Shown: positions 24,291 to 32,713 of the stretch, piece by piece
How positions within the stretch are numbered: position 1 is the stretch's first letter
How the letters are laid out: each line of letters starts with the position of its first letter
Assembly (NCBI GenBank): GCA_034667465.1
Contig: JAXDJV010000024.1
Location: forward strand, 310,001 to 374,000
From: JAOBAU01 sp034667465
GTDB taxonomy: Bacteria; Acidobacteriota; Thermoanaerobaculia; Gp7-AA8
Direction of reading: 5' to 3'
Length of the DNA stretch: 64,000 bases
The notes under the pieces: model-generated
The model's input: the letters and a program-made list of their open reading frames with translations, nothing else
The model's database searches: none
Told to the model about the DNA's origin: nothing
Position numbers and translations under genes: made by a program

Positions 24291-25885
24291 CCGCGCCGCC
24301 CGCCCCGCAACGGCGGACGCTGCTCGCCGCCTTCTTCTCTCAGCGCGCGCTGCAGTGCGTGGAAGTCGGGATCGTCGGGCCAGGTGCGGACAAACTCGCG
24401 CGCTCGTTCATGCGCGATGACGCGTTGTCCGAGCGAGATCGCGAGGCCGAGCTGCGACAGCTGGCGTTCGCGCGCGTCGAGGCGATCGGAGTCTTCGAGC
24501 GCGCGCTCGAACTGCGTCCGCGCCGCGACCGTGTTGCGCGTGGCGAGAAAGATCTCGCCGAGGCGAAAGTGAGCGCGCGCGTGATGCGGGTCGGCGCGCT
24601 CGATGTCGAGGAACGCATCGCGCGCGAGGAGGAAATCGCCGGCGCGGAGTTGCTGCACGGCGATGTCGTATCGCTGGTCGAGCGAGTTCTGACGCGGCTG
24701 CTCAACGGGCGCCGGAGCGGGCGCGGGAACTGGTGCGGGGCCGGCCGCTTCGGCCGGCCTGGCGGGCGAAGCGCCCGCCGCCACACTGGACACCGTCGTC
24801 GTTGTTGGCGGCGTTGTCGCGACGACATTCACACTCGTCGTCGATGGCGCGGCAACCGGCGGCGCGACCGGTTTCGGCGCAGGCGCCGGCGCCGGACGTC
24901 GCATCGTCAGAAACGCACCGATCGCCGCAACTACGGCAAGCGCGGCGAGCACCGGAATCCATCGACGCCGTTTCGGCCGCACTCCTGTGATCACCGTCGG
25001 CGTCGCCGCCGCATTCGCTGATGTATACGGCACCGTCGGCGCCGATCCGAGTTGCGCGTCGAGCGCCGTGACCAGCTCCGCAGCGCTTTCGAATCGATCC
25101 TCGCGCTTCTTCTCCACGCAGCGGCGGATGATCGCGTTCAGTCCCAGCGAAATAGCAGCGTTCAGCGCGCGCGCTTCCTGCGGCTCATCGCGCACGATCT
25201 GCGTGATCGTCTCCGTCACCGTTTCGCCGCTGAACGGCAGCCGGCCGGTCGCGGCCTGATACATCACCACGCCGAGCGAAAAAATATCGGTACGCGCATC
25301 GAGACTTTTTCCGAGCGCCTGTTCGGGTGACATGTAGTGAACGGTGCCGACGATCAATCCGCGCTGCGTCATGAATGCGGTCGTGCCGTCGGTGCCGTGC
25401 TGCGTTTCGACACCGACCTGTTTGGCGATGCCGAAGTCGAGCACTTTCACGCGCGAGCCGGTGACGATGACGTTGTCCGGCTTGATGTCGCGATGAATGA
25501 TCCCTTTCGCGTGCGCTTCCGCGAGTGCGTCGGCGACGCCGCGCGCGATCCGGCAAAGATCGGCTTCGTTCATCGCGCCGCGCCGCATTACCTGCGACAG
25601 CGGTTCGCCATCGACGAGCTCCATCACGATGAAGAGTCGATCACCGTCTTCTTCGATCGAATGGATCGTGGCGATGTTCGGGTGATAGAGCTGCGCGGCG
25701 GTGCGCGCTTCACGTTTCAGTCGCGCCAGCGCGTCGGCGTCGGCCGCGACCGCCGCCGGCAAAATCTTGATCGCCACCATCCGGCCGAGCCTTGTGTCCT
25801 CGGCTTTCCACACCTCGCCCATGCCGCCGGCGCCGATCTTCGCGACCAGACGGTACGGCCCGAGCGGCGTATCGGGGGAAAGCAT
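24278..25885 (-). CDS. Membrane-anchored Ser/Thr protein kinase with C-terminal TPR region
   Basis: This 535-residue eukaryote-type kinase has the glycine loop GAGGMGEV (18-25), catalytic Lys 40, HRDIKPDN (131-138) and DFG (150-152). One membrane helix lies at about 310-328. A Pro/Ala/Thr-rich linker follows, and then a TPR-like region of about 100 residues (YDIAVQQLRAGDFLLARDAF, HARAHFRLGEIFLA). A family E repeat is translated in the linker as GASPARPAEAAGPAP. Such kinases sense envelope or metabolic signals. The gene is divergent from the VWFA operon (90 bp between starts), so it may regulate that operon. Targets are unknown. Confidence 0.92.
   Translation of the reverse strand: MLSPDTPLGPYRLVAKIGAGGMGEVWKAEDTRLGRMVAIKILPAAVAADADALARLKREARTAAQLYHPNIATIHSIEEDGDRLFIVMELVDGEPLSQVMRRGAMNEADLCRIARGVADALAEAHAKGIIHRDIKPDNVIVTGSRVKVLDFGIAKQVGVETQHGTDGTTAFMTQRGLIVGTVHYMSPEQALGKSLDARTDIFSLGVVMYQAATGRLPFSGETVTETITQIVRDEPQEARALNAAISLGLNAIIRRCVEKKREDRFESAAELVTALDAQLGSAPTVPYTSANAAATPTVITGVRPKRRRWIPVLAALAVVAAIGAFLTMRRPAPAPAPKPVAPPVAAPSTTSVNVVATTPPTTTTVSSVAAGASPARPAEAAGPAPVPAPAPAPVEQPRQNSLDQRYDIAVQQLRAGDFLLARDAFLDIERADPHHARAHFRLGEIFLATRNTVAARTQFERALEDSDRLDARERQLSQLGLAISLGQRVIAHERAREFVRTWPDDPDFHALQRALREEGGEQRPPLRGGRRGWRP
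24737..24786. repeat. Family E GC-rich double-hairpin repeat inside the kinase gene
   Basis: Two adjoining hairpins (GGCCGGCC-GCTT-CGGCCGGCC and GGCGGGC-GAA-GCGCCCGCC types) lie in the kinase linker. The same double hairpin, reverse-complemented, is at 47227-47278 at the end of an aminotransferase gene. Confidence 0.75.
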
Positions 25886-25974
25886 GCGCGGCGATTGTAG
25901 GACAGATCGTCATCGAAATGAGCCAACTCGCACAATCGAAATTACTTACAGCGTCGGATCAGTTACGAGCGGAC

Positions 25975-27039
25975 GTGCGCAAAGCCATCGCCAGCGTCGT
26001 TTTGTTGTTCGTCGCGATCACCGCGGGCGCGGCGACCGTGACGTTCGTTTCGCCGCTCGACGGGATGCAGACGCTCGGGCCGATGGCGCTCGAAGTGACG
26101 ACCACGGCGACAAAGATCGATCGCGTCGAGTTCTACGTCGATGGCTCGCTGGCCGGCGTCGCGCGCACGCCGCCGTATCGGATCGCGCACGATTTCGGGA
26201 CGTCGCCGATGCCGCACGAAGTGACGGCGAAGGTCTGGTCGAACGCATTCCGCACCGTCGATTCCGCGCGCGTGCTGACCGCCGCAGTCACCGCCGGCGA
26301 AACGACGAACGTCGATTTCGTCGAAGTGCCGCTGCGCATCCGCGCACCGCGAGCGGTGCACGCGAGCGAACTGCGCGTAACCGAGAACGGGATCGAGCAG
26401 ACGATTCGCGAGCTGCGCGCCGATCGCGGCGCGGCGCGTTTCGTCTTCATCATCGATCGCTCGCTGAGCATGGGCGACGGCAGGCTCGCCGCCGCGTTGC
26501 GCGCCGTCGATGAGGAATCGAAGTTGCTCCGCGCTGACGATCGCGTGGAGGTCGTGCTCTTCAATCACAACGTCGCCAAACCGCGTGCGGTCGCGCGCGG
26601 CGAACGGCTGGCGCGAATCTTCGGCGAAGTGCTGCCGAACGGCGGCACGTCGTTGCGCGATGCGCTCGCGTCCGCGGCGTCGCGCGAACGAACGTACGCG
26701 ATCGTGATCAGCGACGGCGGCGATCGCAACAGCGAATCGTCGGAAGAGGAATCACTGCGCCGTATCAGCGGCACGAAAACCGTCGTCTCGTCCATCATCC
26801 TCGGCGACTCGAGTCCGTTCCTCGATCGCGTCGCAAAGACGACCGGCGGCAGCGTCGTGCGCGCGTCGCGCAGCACGCTCGACGAGCAGTTGCGGCGGCT
26901 CATCGTCGACATCAACAGCCGCTACACGCTCGCGTATCAGAGCCATGGAAATGGTGAAGGCTGGCGGAAAGTCTCGGTGATCGCCAACGGTCGCAACGTG
27001 GAGATCATCAACCCGCGCAAGGAGTACTTCGCGCAATGA
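25975..27039 (+). CDS. Secreted VWFA-related protein (Acidobacteria-type VWA domain)
   Basis: The protein starts with a classic signal peptide (MRKAIASVVLLFVAITAGA). An Ig-like beta region follows (TVTFVSPLDGMQTLGPM, KIDRVEFYVDGSLAG). The von Willebrand A domain has MIDAS residues in FIIDRSLSMGDG. The late GGTSLRDALAS and AIVISDGGDRNS are also typical. This matches the VWFA-related group recurrent in Acidobacteria. I chose GTG 25975, because the residues from ATG 25918 would add an unusual 19-residue leader. It probably mediates metal-dependent protein binding outside the cytoplasm. It overlaps the next gene by ATGA and begins a six-gene operon. Confidence 0.85.
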   Translation: MRKAIASVVLLFVAITAGAATVTFVSPLDGMQTLGPMALEVTTTATKIDRVEFYVDGSLAGVARTPPYRIAHDFGTSPMPHEVTAKVWSNAFRTVDSARVLTAAVTAGETTNVDFVEVPLRIRAPRAVHASELRVTENGIEQTIRELRADRGAARFVFIIDRSLSMGDGRLAAALRAVDEESKLLRADDRVEVVLFNHNVAKPRAVARGERLARIFGEVLPNGGTSLRDALASAASRERTYAIVISDGGDRNSESSEEESLRRISGTKTVVSSIILGDSSPFLDRVAKTTGGSVVRASRSTLDEQLRRLIVDINSRYTLAYQSHGNGEGWRKVSVIANGRNVEIINPRKEYFAQ

Positions 27040-28592
27040 AACGCGCACTCGCGCTGGCGATGTTGATGACGACCGCGGTGTTCGCGCAGTCGACGCGAGT
27101 CGCGTCCGATTTCGAGATCGCGCAGATGCAGAAGCAGCTCGCGCAATCGCACGATTTCAATTCACAACTTTCCGGCCATCTCAACCTCGGCGACCTCCGG
27201 TCGACGCGTAACGAACCGTCGCTGGCGAGCGGCGAATATCGCACCGCGCTGACGATCGCGACGAACGAGCGTCTCGCTGCGCGCCGCGCCTCGAACATGG
27301 AACGCTACGCGTACGCGACCTCGTACGCGGCGCTCGCGAACGCGAAGCTCGGACGCGCCGGCGATGCGCTGTCGCTGAGCGACGAAGCGCTGCGATACGT
27401 GAGCGATTCGGCGAAAACGTGGAACCTCCGCGCGAACGCGATGACGGAGCTGCGCATGCCGAAGAAGGCGGCCGGTGCCGCGCGGAACGCGGTGGCGATC
27501 GCGATCGCGGAGACGGCGAAATCGCCGACGGTCGCGAACGAGATCGATCTCGCCATCTATCGCTACTCGCTCGCCATCGCGATCGTCGACACGCCGGAGA
27601 GACGCGAATCGGAACGGCTGCTCGCCGAGATCATCACGACATTGCGCGGCTCGAAGTTCGACGCGCTGCGAAAAGAGATCGCACGCGGCGAATCGTTCGA
27701 GATCTATTCGACGGCACGAGGCGAGGCGGACGCGTACAACTCGCTGCTCAACCGTTCGCAACTGCTGCTCGCGTCGTTGTACGAAGAGCGCGGCGACGTC
27801 ACCGCGGCGCGGGGCGTCTATCGCGACGTCCTCGCAGCACGCGGCGACGATGCGAACGCGCTTGCCGCACTGGCACGGCTGGCGTCGGCGCGTGACGATC
27901 GCGATCGGTATTTCGTCGAGGCGTTTGATGCGAATCCGTTCTCGATCGAGCTGATTCGCGAGTTTCAGAAGGCGAAGCGTGCGGCTTCGGCGGATGAATC
28001 AACGACCGGTTCGCGCGTTCGCAAAGCACTACTGGCGATGCAGCGCGGCGAGCATCGCGCCGCACGAACGACGCTCGATTCGCTCGTGCGCGATTTCCCG
28101 AATAACGACGTCGTGCAATACCTCGCGGCGATGAACGATGCTGCGCTCGGCGACGTCGACCGGGCGCGTTCGCGCACGATTCATCTGTCGGAGCTGCGGA
28201 GTGAAGTGAATCGCCGCATCGCCGCTGCGGAAGAGCCGGCGCCGGCGTTCCTCCGCAGTGGCTCCTCCGCGACTCCCACGGCAAAAGAGCTGCGGACGCT
28301 GATCGCGATGTTCGCGCAAAACCGGCTCACGCCCGAACAGCGTGCGACGCTCGACAAGGTGACGCTCACGAACGTCGCATCCTTCGACGCGCCGACTCCA
28401 GGCGCACCGGGAACAACCGTCTTCGCGGGCGGAATGATCGAAGGAGTGCCGTTCACCTTCAGCGAGCCGACCGCGTTTCAGGGAACTCTCACTTCGCCGC
28501 TGCGGCTGACGTATCGGCTGCTCGGCGCGACGCAGAAAGATGGCGCCGATGCGCTGCTGCTGGAGCCGTTGAAGGTGGAGGCTGCGCGATGA
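27036..28592 (+). CDS. Secreted TPR-rich protein
   Basis: This 518-residue protein has a signal peptide (MKRALALAMLMTTAVFA). Several helical TPR-like repeats are visible, for example YATSYAALANAKLGRAGDAL, SAKTWNLRANAMTELRMPKK and QLLLASLYEERGDVTAARGV. The last 110 residues are not TPR and contain a beta-rich part (TTVFAGGMIEGVPFTFSEP). It probably serves as a protein-interaction scaffold in the periplasm for the VWFA protein before it and the propeller-like protein after it. Both borders are ATGA overlaps. No enzymatic motif is seen. Confidence 0.78.
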   Translation: MKRALALAMLMTTAVFAQSTRVASDFEIAQMQKQLAQSHDFNSQLSGHLNLGDLRSTRNEPSLASGEYRTALTIATNERLAARRASNMERYAYATSYAALANAKLGRAGDALSLSDEALRYVSDSAKTWNLRANAMTELRMPKKAAGAARNAVAIAIAETAKSPTVANEIDLAIYRYSLAIAIVDTPERRESERLLAEIITTLRGSKFDALRKEIARGESFEIYSTARGEADAYNSLLNRSQLLLASLYEERGDVTAARGVYRDVLAARGDDANALAALARLASARDDRDRYFVEAFDANPFSIELIREFQKAKRAASADESTTGSRVRKALLAMQRGEHRAARTTLDSLVRDFPNNDVVQYLAAMNDAALGDVDRARSRTIHLSELRSEVNRRIAAAEEPAPAFLRSGSSATPTAKELRTLIAMFAQNRLTPEQRATLDKVTLTNVASFDAPTPGAPGTTVFAGGMIEGVPFTFSEPTAFQGTLTSPLRLTYRLLGATQKDGADALLLEPLKVEAAR

Positions 28593-29599
28593 AGCGCGTT
28601 CTCATCATCGCGCTACTCGCGCTTGAGGCCGTCGCCGCCCACGCTCAATCCGTCGCCTCCACCTCCGCGGGAATCGTCGTCGCGCACAACAACGTCATCG
28701 AACTGCAGGGCGGCTGGTCGGTGCCGGGACCGCGCAATCCGGGAGCGATCATCGCCGGCGAGTCGCGCGTCGCGGTGCTCGATCCGATCGCCAACGAAGC
28801 ACGCATCGTCGAACTGGAGACAGGTCGCGTCACGCGCATCGAAACCGCGGAAACGCCGATCGACGGACTCTTCATCGGCCGCGATCTTTACGTCATCGCG
28901 CGCGACGCGCGGTTGCTGCAGCGATTCGGCGCCGACGGAACGAAGACCTCCGTCGAGACCGCCGCCGATCCAGCCTTTCTTCGCGAAGCGGCCGGACGGA
29001 TCTACGTTTACGCGCGCGTCGGCGGCGTGCTGCATGAAGTCGATGCGGCGCGTATGAGAATCACGCGGCAGACGAACATCGCGCCATTCGCGACCGATCT
29101 CGAGCTCGACGAGCGCAACGCGTATCTCGTCTACGCGCGTGCCGCGAAGATGCGCGTCATCGAGCTGGCGTCGATGAAACCCGGCGAAGAGATCGAAGTC
29201 GGCGCCGTGCCGGTCGACATCGCGTTCGTGAAAGGCGCGACGCTCACCTCCGCGCGAACGCTGGCGGTCGCCGATCCCTCCGCGAAACGCGTCTGGCTCG
29301 TCGAAGGCGTGCAGTCGCTCACGCAGGCCGCGATGCGCGGCTTTTTCCGCGGTCTCCTCGGGCTCGGCGTCTTCTCCGGCGGCAGTTCGCAGTTCCCGAC
29401 CGGCGTCGATCGCGTCTTCGTCCGCGGCGACAATCGCATCGCTTACGACTCGTCGACCGGCACGCTCTATCGCTTCACGAAATCGCGCGGGACGCCGATC
29501 GCGAAGGAAGTTGGACCGCACGCATTCGCGCTCACGCCGGACGGCGGGCTGGTCTGGTGGGACGACGCGGTACGGCGGTTGCAGAAATTTGCTGACTGA
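28589..29599 (+). CDS. Secreted beta-rich (propeller-like) protein
   Basis: The 336-residue protein has a signal peptide (MKRVLIIALLALEAVAAHA). It is built of repeated short beta segments with the pattern AVLDPIANEARIVEL, PIDGLFIGRDLYVIARD and RIYVYARVGGVLHEVD. This pattern suggests a five- or six-bladed beta-propeller. No catalytic motif or metal site is recognised. The start overlaps the TPR gene by ATGA. The end shares one base with the next gene (TGATG). Function is unknown, but it is clearly part of the operon from 25975. Confidence 0.72.
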   Translation: MKRVLIIALLALEAVAAHAQSVASTSAGIVVAHNNVIELQGGWSVPGPRNPGAIIAGESRVAVLDPIANEARIVELETGRVTRIETAETPIDGLFIGRDLYVIARDARLLQRFGADGTKTSVETAADPAFLREAAGRIYVYARVGGVLHEVDAARMRITRQTNIAPFATDLELDERNAYLVYARAAKMRVIELASMKPGEEIEVGAVPVDIAFVKGATLTSARTLAVADPSAKRVWLVEGVQSLTQAAMRGFFRGLLGLGVFSGGSSQFPTGVDRVFVRGDNRIAYDSSTGTLYRFTKSRGTPIAKEVGPHAFALTPDGGLVWWDDAVRRLQKFAD

Positions 29600-30486
29600 T
29601 GAGTGAAAGCAGCCCCTGCATCCGATGTGGACGCGCAATCGACCGATATGCGAAGTCATGCGTCTACTGTAATTGGGATCAGTCGGCGACTCCGCCGCCG
29701 ACTTCCGCACAGCCGATAACGACGTCGGGCGCCGACGCTGTCAGCGTGCCGGACGCGCGCCTCTGGAAGCGACGGCTGATCCTGGGAGGCGCGCTGCTAG
29801 CACTCGCGATCGTCGCCTTCGCCATCGGCGCGTTCGTTCATCGCGAAACAAAGCGTCCGATGCCGGTTGCTGCCGAGCACGGTGTGACGCCGGCGACGAC
29901 CGTCGCCGACAATCGCGCGCCGCGCTCCGACGTCACGCTCATTCCGGTCACCGACTCCGCGTTCCTCGAAGCGCCGGTGACTTCGGCGCCGGCACCGACA
30001 GCGACCGACGGCACGAACGCGCCGCAGCGCAATGACGCTACCGCGCTGCCGTCGAGCGAATACGCGGCGGTCGCCGAACGCGCGAAAGCGGAGAAGCAGG
30101 CGAACAAAGCGCTCGTCGATCCGCGCTCGATTACCGGCGCTTCATACGACACGTCGAACATTCCGCGACGTCCGGCCGCGCCGCGCAGAGATGTGCCGAT
30201 GTCGTCGTCGAGCACCTCGCATCCGGTCGCGAGACGGACGGCACCGGTTCCTGAATATCAGCCGCTTCCATCCATTTACGTCGATCGCAACATGACTGCG
30301 CGACTCCGTCTGACGATCGGCGCCGACGGCCGCGTGAAAGGAATCGCCATCGCCGATTCGATTCCCGGCCAGACGCCGAAACTGATCGCGGCCGTGCAGA
30401 ACTGGCGCTTCCGGCCTGCCACAGAAAACGGAGTTCCGGTCGAAGCGCCGTTCTCCGTTGACATATCCTTCCATGGAAATGAGTAA
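29599..30486 (+). CDS. N-terminal zinc ribbon, one membrane helix, C-terminal TonB domain
   Basis: The 295-residue product starts with a four-Cys zinc ribbon (SPCIRCGRAIDRYAKSCVYC) at residues 5-25, which should be cytoplasmic. One membrane helix follows (about 58-78), and then a Pro/Ala/Thr/Ser-rich region of about 140 residues. The last 70 residues match a TonB C-terminal domain (RLRLTIGADGRVKGIAI, VQNWRFRPATENGVPVE). TonB normally links the inner-membrane proton motive force to outer-membrane transporters, but the usual ExbB/ExbD partners are absent nearby. A zinc ribbon in place of a usual short N-terminus is unusual. It is coupled to the next gene. Confidence 0.8.
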   Translation: MSESSPCIRCGRAIDRYAKSCVYCNWDQSATPPPTSAQPITTSGADAVSVPDARLWKRRLILGGALLALAIVAFAIGAFVHRETKRPMPVAAEHGVTPATTVADNRAPRSDVTLIPVTDSAFLEAPVTSAPAPTATDGTNAPQRNDATALPSSEYAAVAERAKAEKQANKALVDPRSITGASYDTSNIPRRPAAPRRDVPMSSSSTSHPVARRTAPVPEYQPLPSIYVDRNMTARLRLTIGADGRVKGIAIADSIPGQTPKLIAAVQNWRFRPATENGVPVEAPFSVDISFHGNE

Positions 30487-31000
30487 CAGCACCTGCGTCG
30501 CCTGCCGGCATCAGATCGATGCGGGGGCGAAACTCTGTCCGTACTGCGGCGCCGATCCACGCACGGGAGAAAAGGTTGACACGCAGGCGCTTTTGCAGGA
30601 AGTCTTCAAACCTCGCGAAGTGACGACGTCGCAATCGGTGCTGGAGTTCGCACGCCAGCGACAGGGCGCCGTCATCGCGATCGCAGCCATCGTCGCCGTC
30701 CTCCTCCTCGGCGCGATCCTGCAATGGGTCAACGCGCGCAACGATCGCGAAGCGTCGAACTCGGCAGTGCCGCTCGCCGAGGTGACCGACCTCAGCGCGC
30801 AGGAACAGACGCAGCAGTTGCCGATGCCGCAGCTGGCGTTTCAGTACGAAGGAAAACCGCAGACGCTGCGGACGTTCGTCCTCGAGCCCGGGGCGGTGAA
30901 ACCGCCGGAAGTCGTCGCCGCCGAACAGGCCGCACTCGCCGCGAAACAGCCTGCGGCCGCGCCGGCGCCGCAAACACCGCCGGCACCCGCACATCGCTGA
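30479..31000 (+). CDS. N-terminal zinc-ribbon single-pass membrane protein
   Basis: The 173-residue protein has a four-Cys zinc ribbon at its start (STCVACRHQIDAGAKLCPYC), one membrane helix (about residues 64-82) and a Pro/Ala-rich external tail. ATG 30479 was chosen over 30473, because MSNSTCVACR matches the MSESSPCIRCG start of the neighbour. The tail ends in PAPAHR. It resembles a truncated paralogue of the upstream TonB-type protein that lacks the TonB domain. Its start overlaps the upstream stop. Confidence 0.75.
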   Translation: MSNSTCVACRHQIDAGAKLCPYCGADPRTGEKVDTQALLQEVFKPREVTTSQSVLEFARQRQGAVIAIAAIVAVLLLGAILQWVNARNDREASNSAVPLAEVTDLSAQEQTQQLPMPQLAFQYEGKPQTLRTFVLEPGAVKPPEVVAAEQAALAAKQPAAAPAPQTPPAPAHR

Positions 31001-31605
31001 TGCTCAGCGTCGTCGTACTGGTCGCCGCCATCATCATCATCGGCTGGCTGGCCGCGTGGATGCTTTCGCAAAAACCGGTGACGAGCGTCGAACAGTTGAT
31101 TCGACAGCATCGCTATGCCGACGCGGCGACGGAAGCGGAAAAGCAACGCGATCACATCCATCGCGGCGAAGCGCTGAAGCTGCTGGGACGTTTCGATGAA
31201 GCGGCGGCCGCGTATCGTTTGTCGGACGATCCCGCGGCTGAGGAAGGGATCGCGCTTTCGCTCGCACATGGCGGCGGCGACCTCGATGAAGCGAAGCAAC
31301 TGATGGAACAGACCATCGCCACGCATCCACAGATCCAGGAGTTTCAGGCGCTGGCGCTTGCGTACGTCCTGCTGAAACGGGGCGAGCGCGAAGCGGCGCT
31401 GCGGCTCTTCGACGACAACCTCGTGCTGCTGCAAACGCGCTTTCACGACGACTACACCGATGCCGATCCGCTGCTGGCGGAGACGCTCTGGATGTTCGGC
31501 GAGTTGTCGGCTGCGGCCGGCGATGAAGCGCGCGCGACGGAGTTGCGCGCGAAGGCGGCGGCGTGGGCGCCGGGCAGCGCGTGGGCGCCGTCATCCCGAG
31601 CGTAG
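31000..31605 (+). CDS. Membrane-anchored TPR-like protein
   Basis: The 201-residue protein has an N-terminal membrane helix (LSVVVLVAAIIIIGWLAAWM) and TPR-like repeats afterwards (IRQHRYADAATEAEKQRD, QEFQALALAYVLLKRGEREA). The start ATG shares one base with the upstream stop. Its last residues (APSSRA) and TAG stop are encoded by the left arm of a family A repeat, so the native C-terminus may have been changed. It ends the six-gene operon. Function is not known, but it may scaffold the membrane side of the same complex. Confidence 0.76.
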   Translation: MLSVVVLVAAIIIIGWLAAWMLSQKPVTSVEQLIRQHRYADAATEAEKQRDHIHRGEALKLLGRFDEAAAAYRLSDDPAAEEGIALSLAHGGGDLDEAKQLMEQTIATHPQIQEFQALALAYVLLKRGEREAALRLFDDNLVLLQTRFHDDYTDADPLLAETLWMFGELSAAAGDEARATELRAKAAAWAPGSAWAPSSRA

Positions 31606-31687
31606 CGAGGGATCCGGGCGGGCGGGGCGCACGAATGTTCGTTATGCGCGCCCCGCCCTCCCGGATCCTTCGCTACGCTCAGGATGA
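31590..31687. repeat. REP-like inverted repeat, family A copy 4, giving stops to both neighbours
   Basis: Arms of about 45 bases flank a TTCG loop. Left half-unit ATCCC/GGGAT and right half-unit ATCCT/AGGAT are each self-complementary. The TAG at 31603-31605 ends the plus-strand TPR gene, and the TGA at 31679-31681 ends the convergent serine hydrolase gene. Confidence 0.85.
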
Positions 31688-32713
31688 CCGGCGGTGTGAC
31701 GCGCGGCGGTGATACTCGCCGCGGATCGCCTGCATCGCGACCGGCGCGGCGCATGGATGAACGCGATTCGTCAGCAGCACGAAGATGCGATCGTCCTGTT
31801 CGGGATCGCACCAGATCGACGTGCCGGTGAATCCGCTGTGGCCGAACGCGCGCGGCGAGAGCATCTTCGTCGCGGGCGACGTCGGCGACTGCAGTTGCCA
31901 GCCGAGGCCGCGATTCTCTTCGAGACCCGCGGTGTAATTGCGCGTTGATTCCGCGAGCAGTTCGCGCGAATACAACTCGCCGCGCACGATCGCCTGCATG
32001 ATGCGGAACATCGCGGCGGCCGTCGCGAAGAGGCCGGCGTTTCCGGCAGTGCCGCCGGCGTGAAACGAGTTGCCGTCGTGCGTCTCGCCCCAGATCAGCG
32101 TGTCGCGCAACCCGTCCACGGGAAGGTGACGATCGGCGCACATTTTCACTTCCCAGCGCTGTCCCCATTCCGTCGCGGCGATCCGCGGACGAAGAATCGC
32201 CGGCGGATTGAACATCGCTTCGTCATCGATGCCGAGCTTCGTGAAGATTCGCTCTCGCGCGGTCGCGACGTAATCGCCGTACAGATCACGCAGCGCATAC
32301 CAGAGCAGGATGAAGTTGAGATCGGAGTAGACGACCTTCGTTCCGGCTTTGTGCGTCCGGCCGTGCGTGAGGATCGCCGAGAGGTAATCGTCATACGTGT
32401 ACAGCGGCAGCCACGCCTGTAGTCCCGACGTGTGCGTGAGCAACTCGCGATACGTGAATCCGTGAAGACGATCGTCGAGCGCGATGCGACCTTCCGCGAC
32501 CGCCTGCAGGATCAGCGTCGTGGTGACGAGCGGCTTCGTCGTCGACGCGACGTCGTAAATCGTGTCGACGTTCGCGCGCAATCGCAGCGGGACCGCGACG
32601 GCGTGTCCGAGCGCGCCGCTTTGAGCAATGCCGCTCGCGGAACCGAACGCGTACACCGCGCTCGGGAAACTGCCGACAGCGATCTCGCGCTGCAGAAAGT
32701 CGTCGATCGTCAT
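31679..32713 (-). CDS. Serine hydrolase of the class C beta-lactamase fold, cytoplasmic form
   Basis: The 344-residue protein shows SxxK as STTK in YDVASTTKPLV, and a YSDLN segment stands for the YxN motif (VVYSDLNFILL). GHSGFTG near residue 300 replaces the KTG-type motif. No signal peptide is seen from ATG 32713; longer frames upstream are Arg-rich shadow. This looks like a beta-lactamase-related esterase or DD-peptidase. The start overlaps the membrane-protein gene upstream by ATGA. The last residues (RRSS) and TGA stop come from the family A repeat. Confidence 0.86.
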   Translation of the reverse strand: MTIDDFLQREIAVGSFPSAVYAFGSASGIAQSGALGHAVAVPLRLRANVDTIYDVASTTKPLVTTTLILQAVAEGRIALDDRLHGFTYRELLTHTSGLQAWLPLYTYDDYLSAILTHGRTHKAGTKVVYSDLNFILLWYALRDLYGDYVATARERIFTKLGIDDEAMFNPPAILRPRIAATEWGQRWEVKMCADRHLPVDGLRDTLIWGETHDGNSFHAGGTAGNAGLFATAAAMFRIMQAIVRGELYSRELLAESTRNYTAGLEENRGLGWQLQSPTSPATKMLSPRAFGHSGFTGTSIWCDPEQDDRIFVLLTNRVHPCAAPVAMQAIRGEYHRRASHRRSS

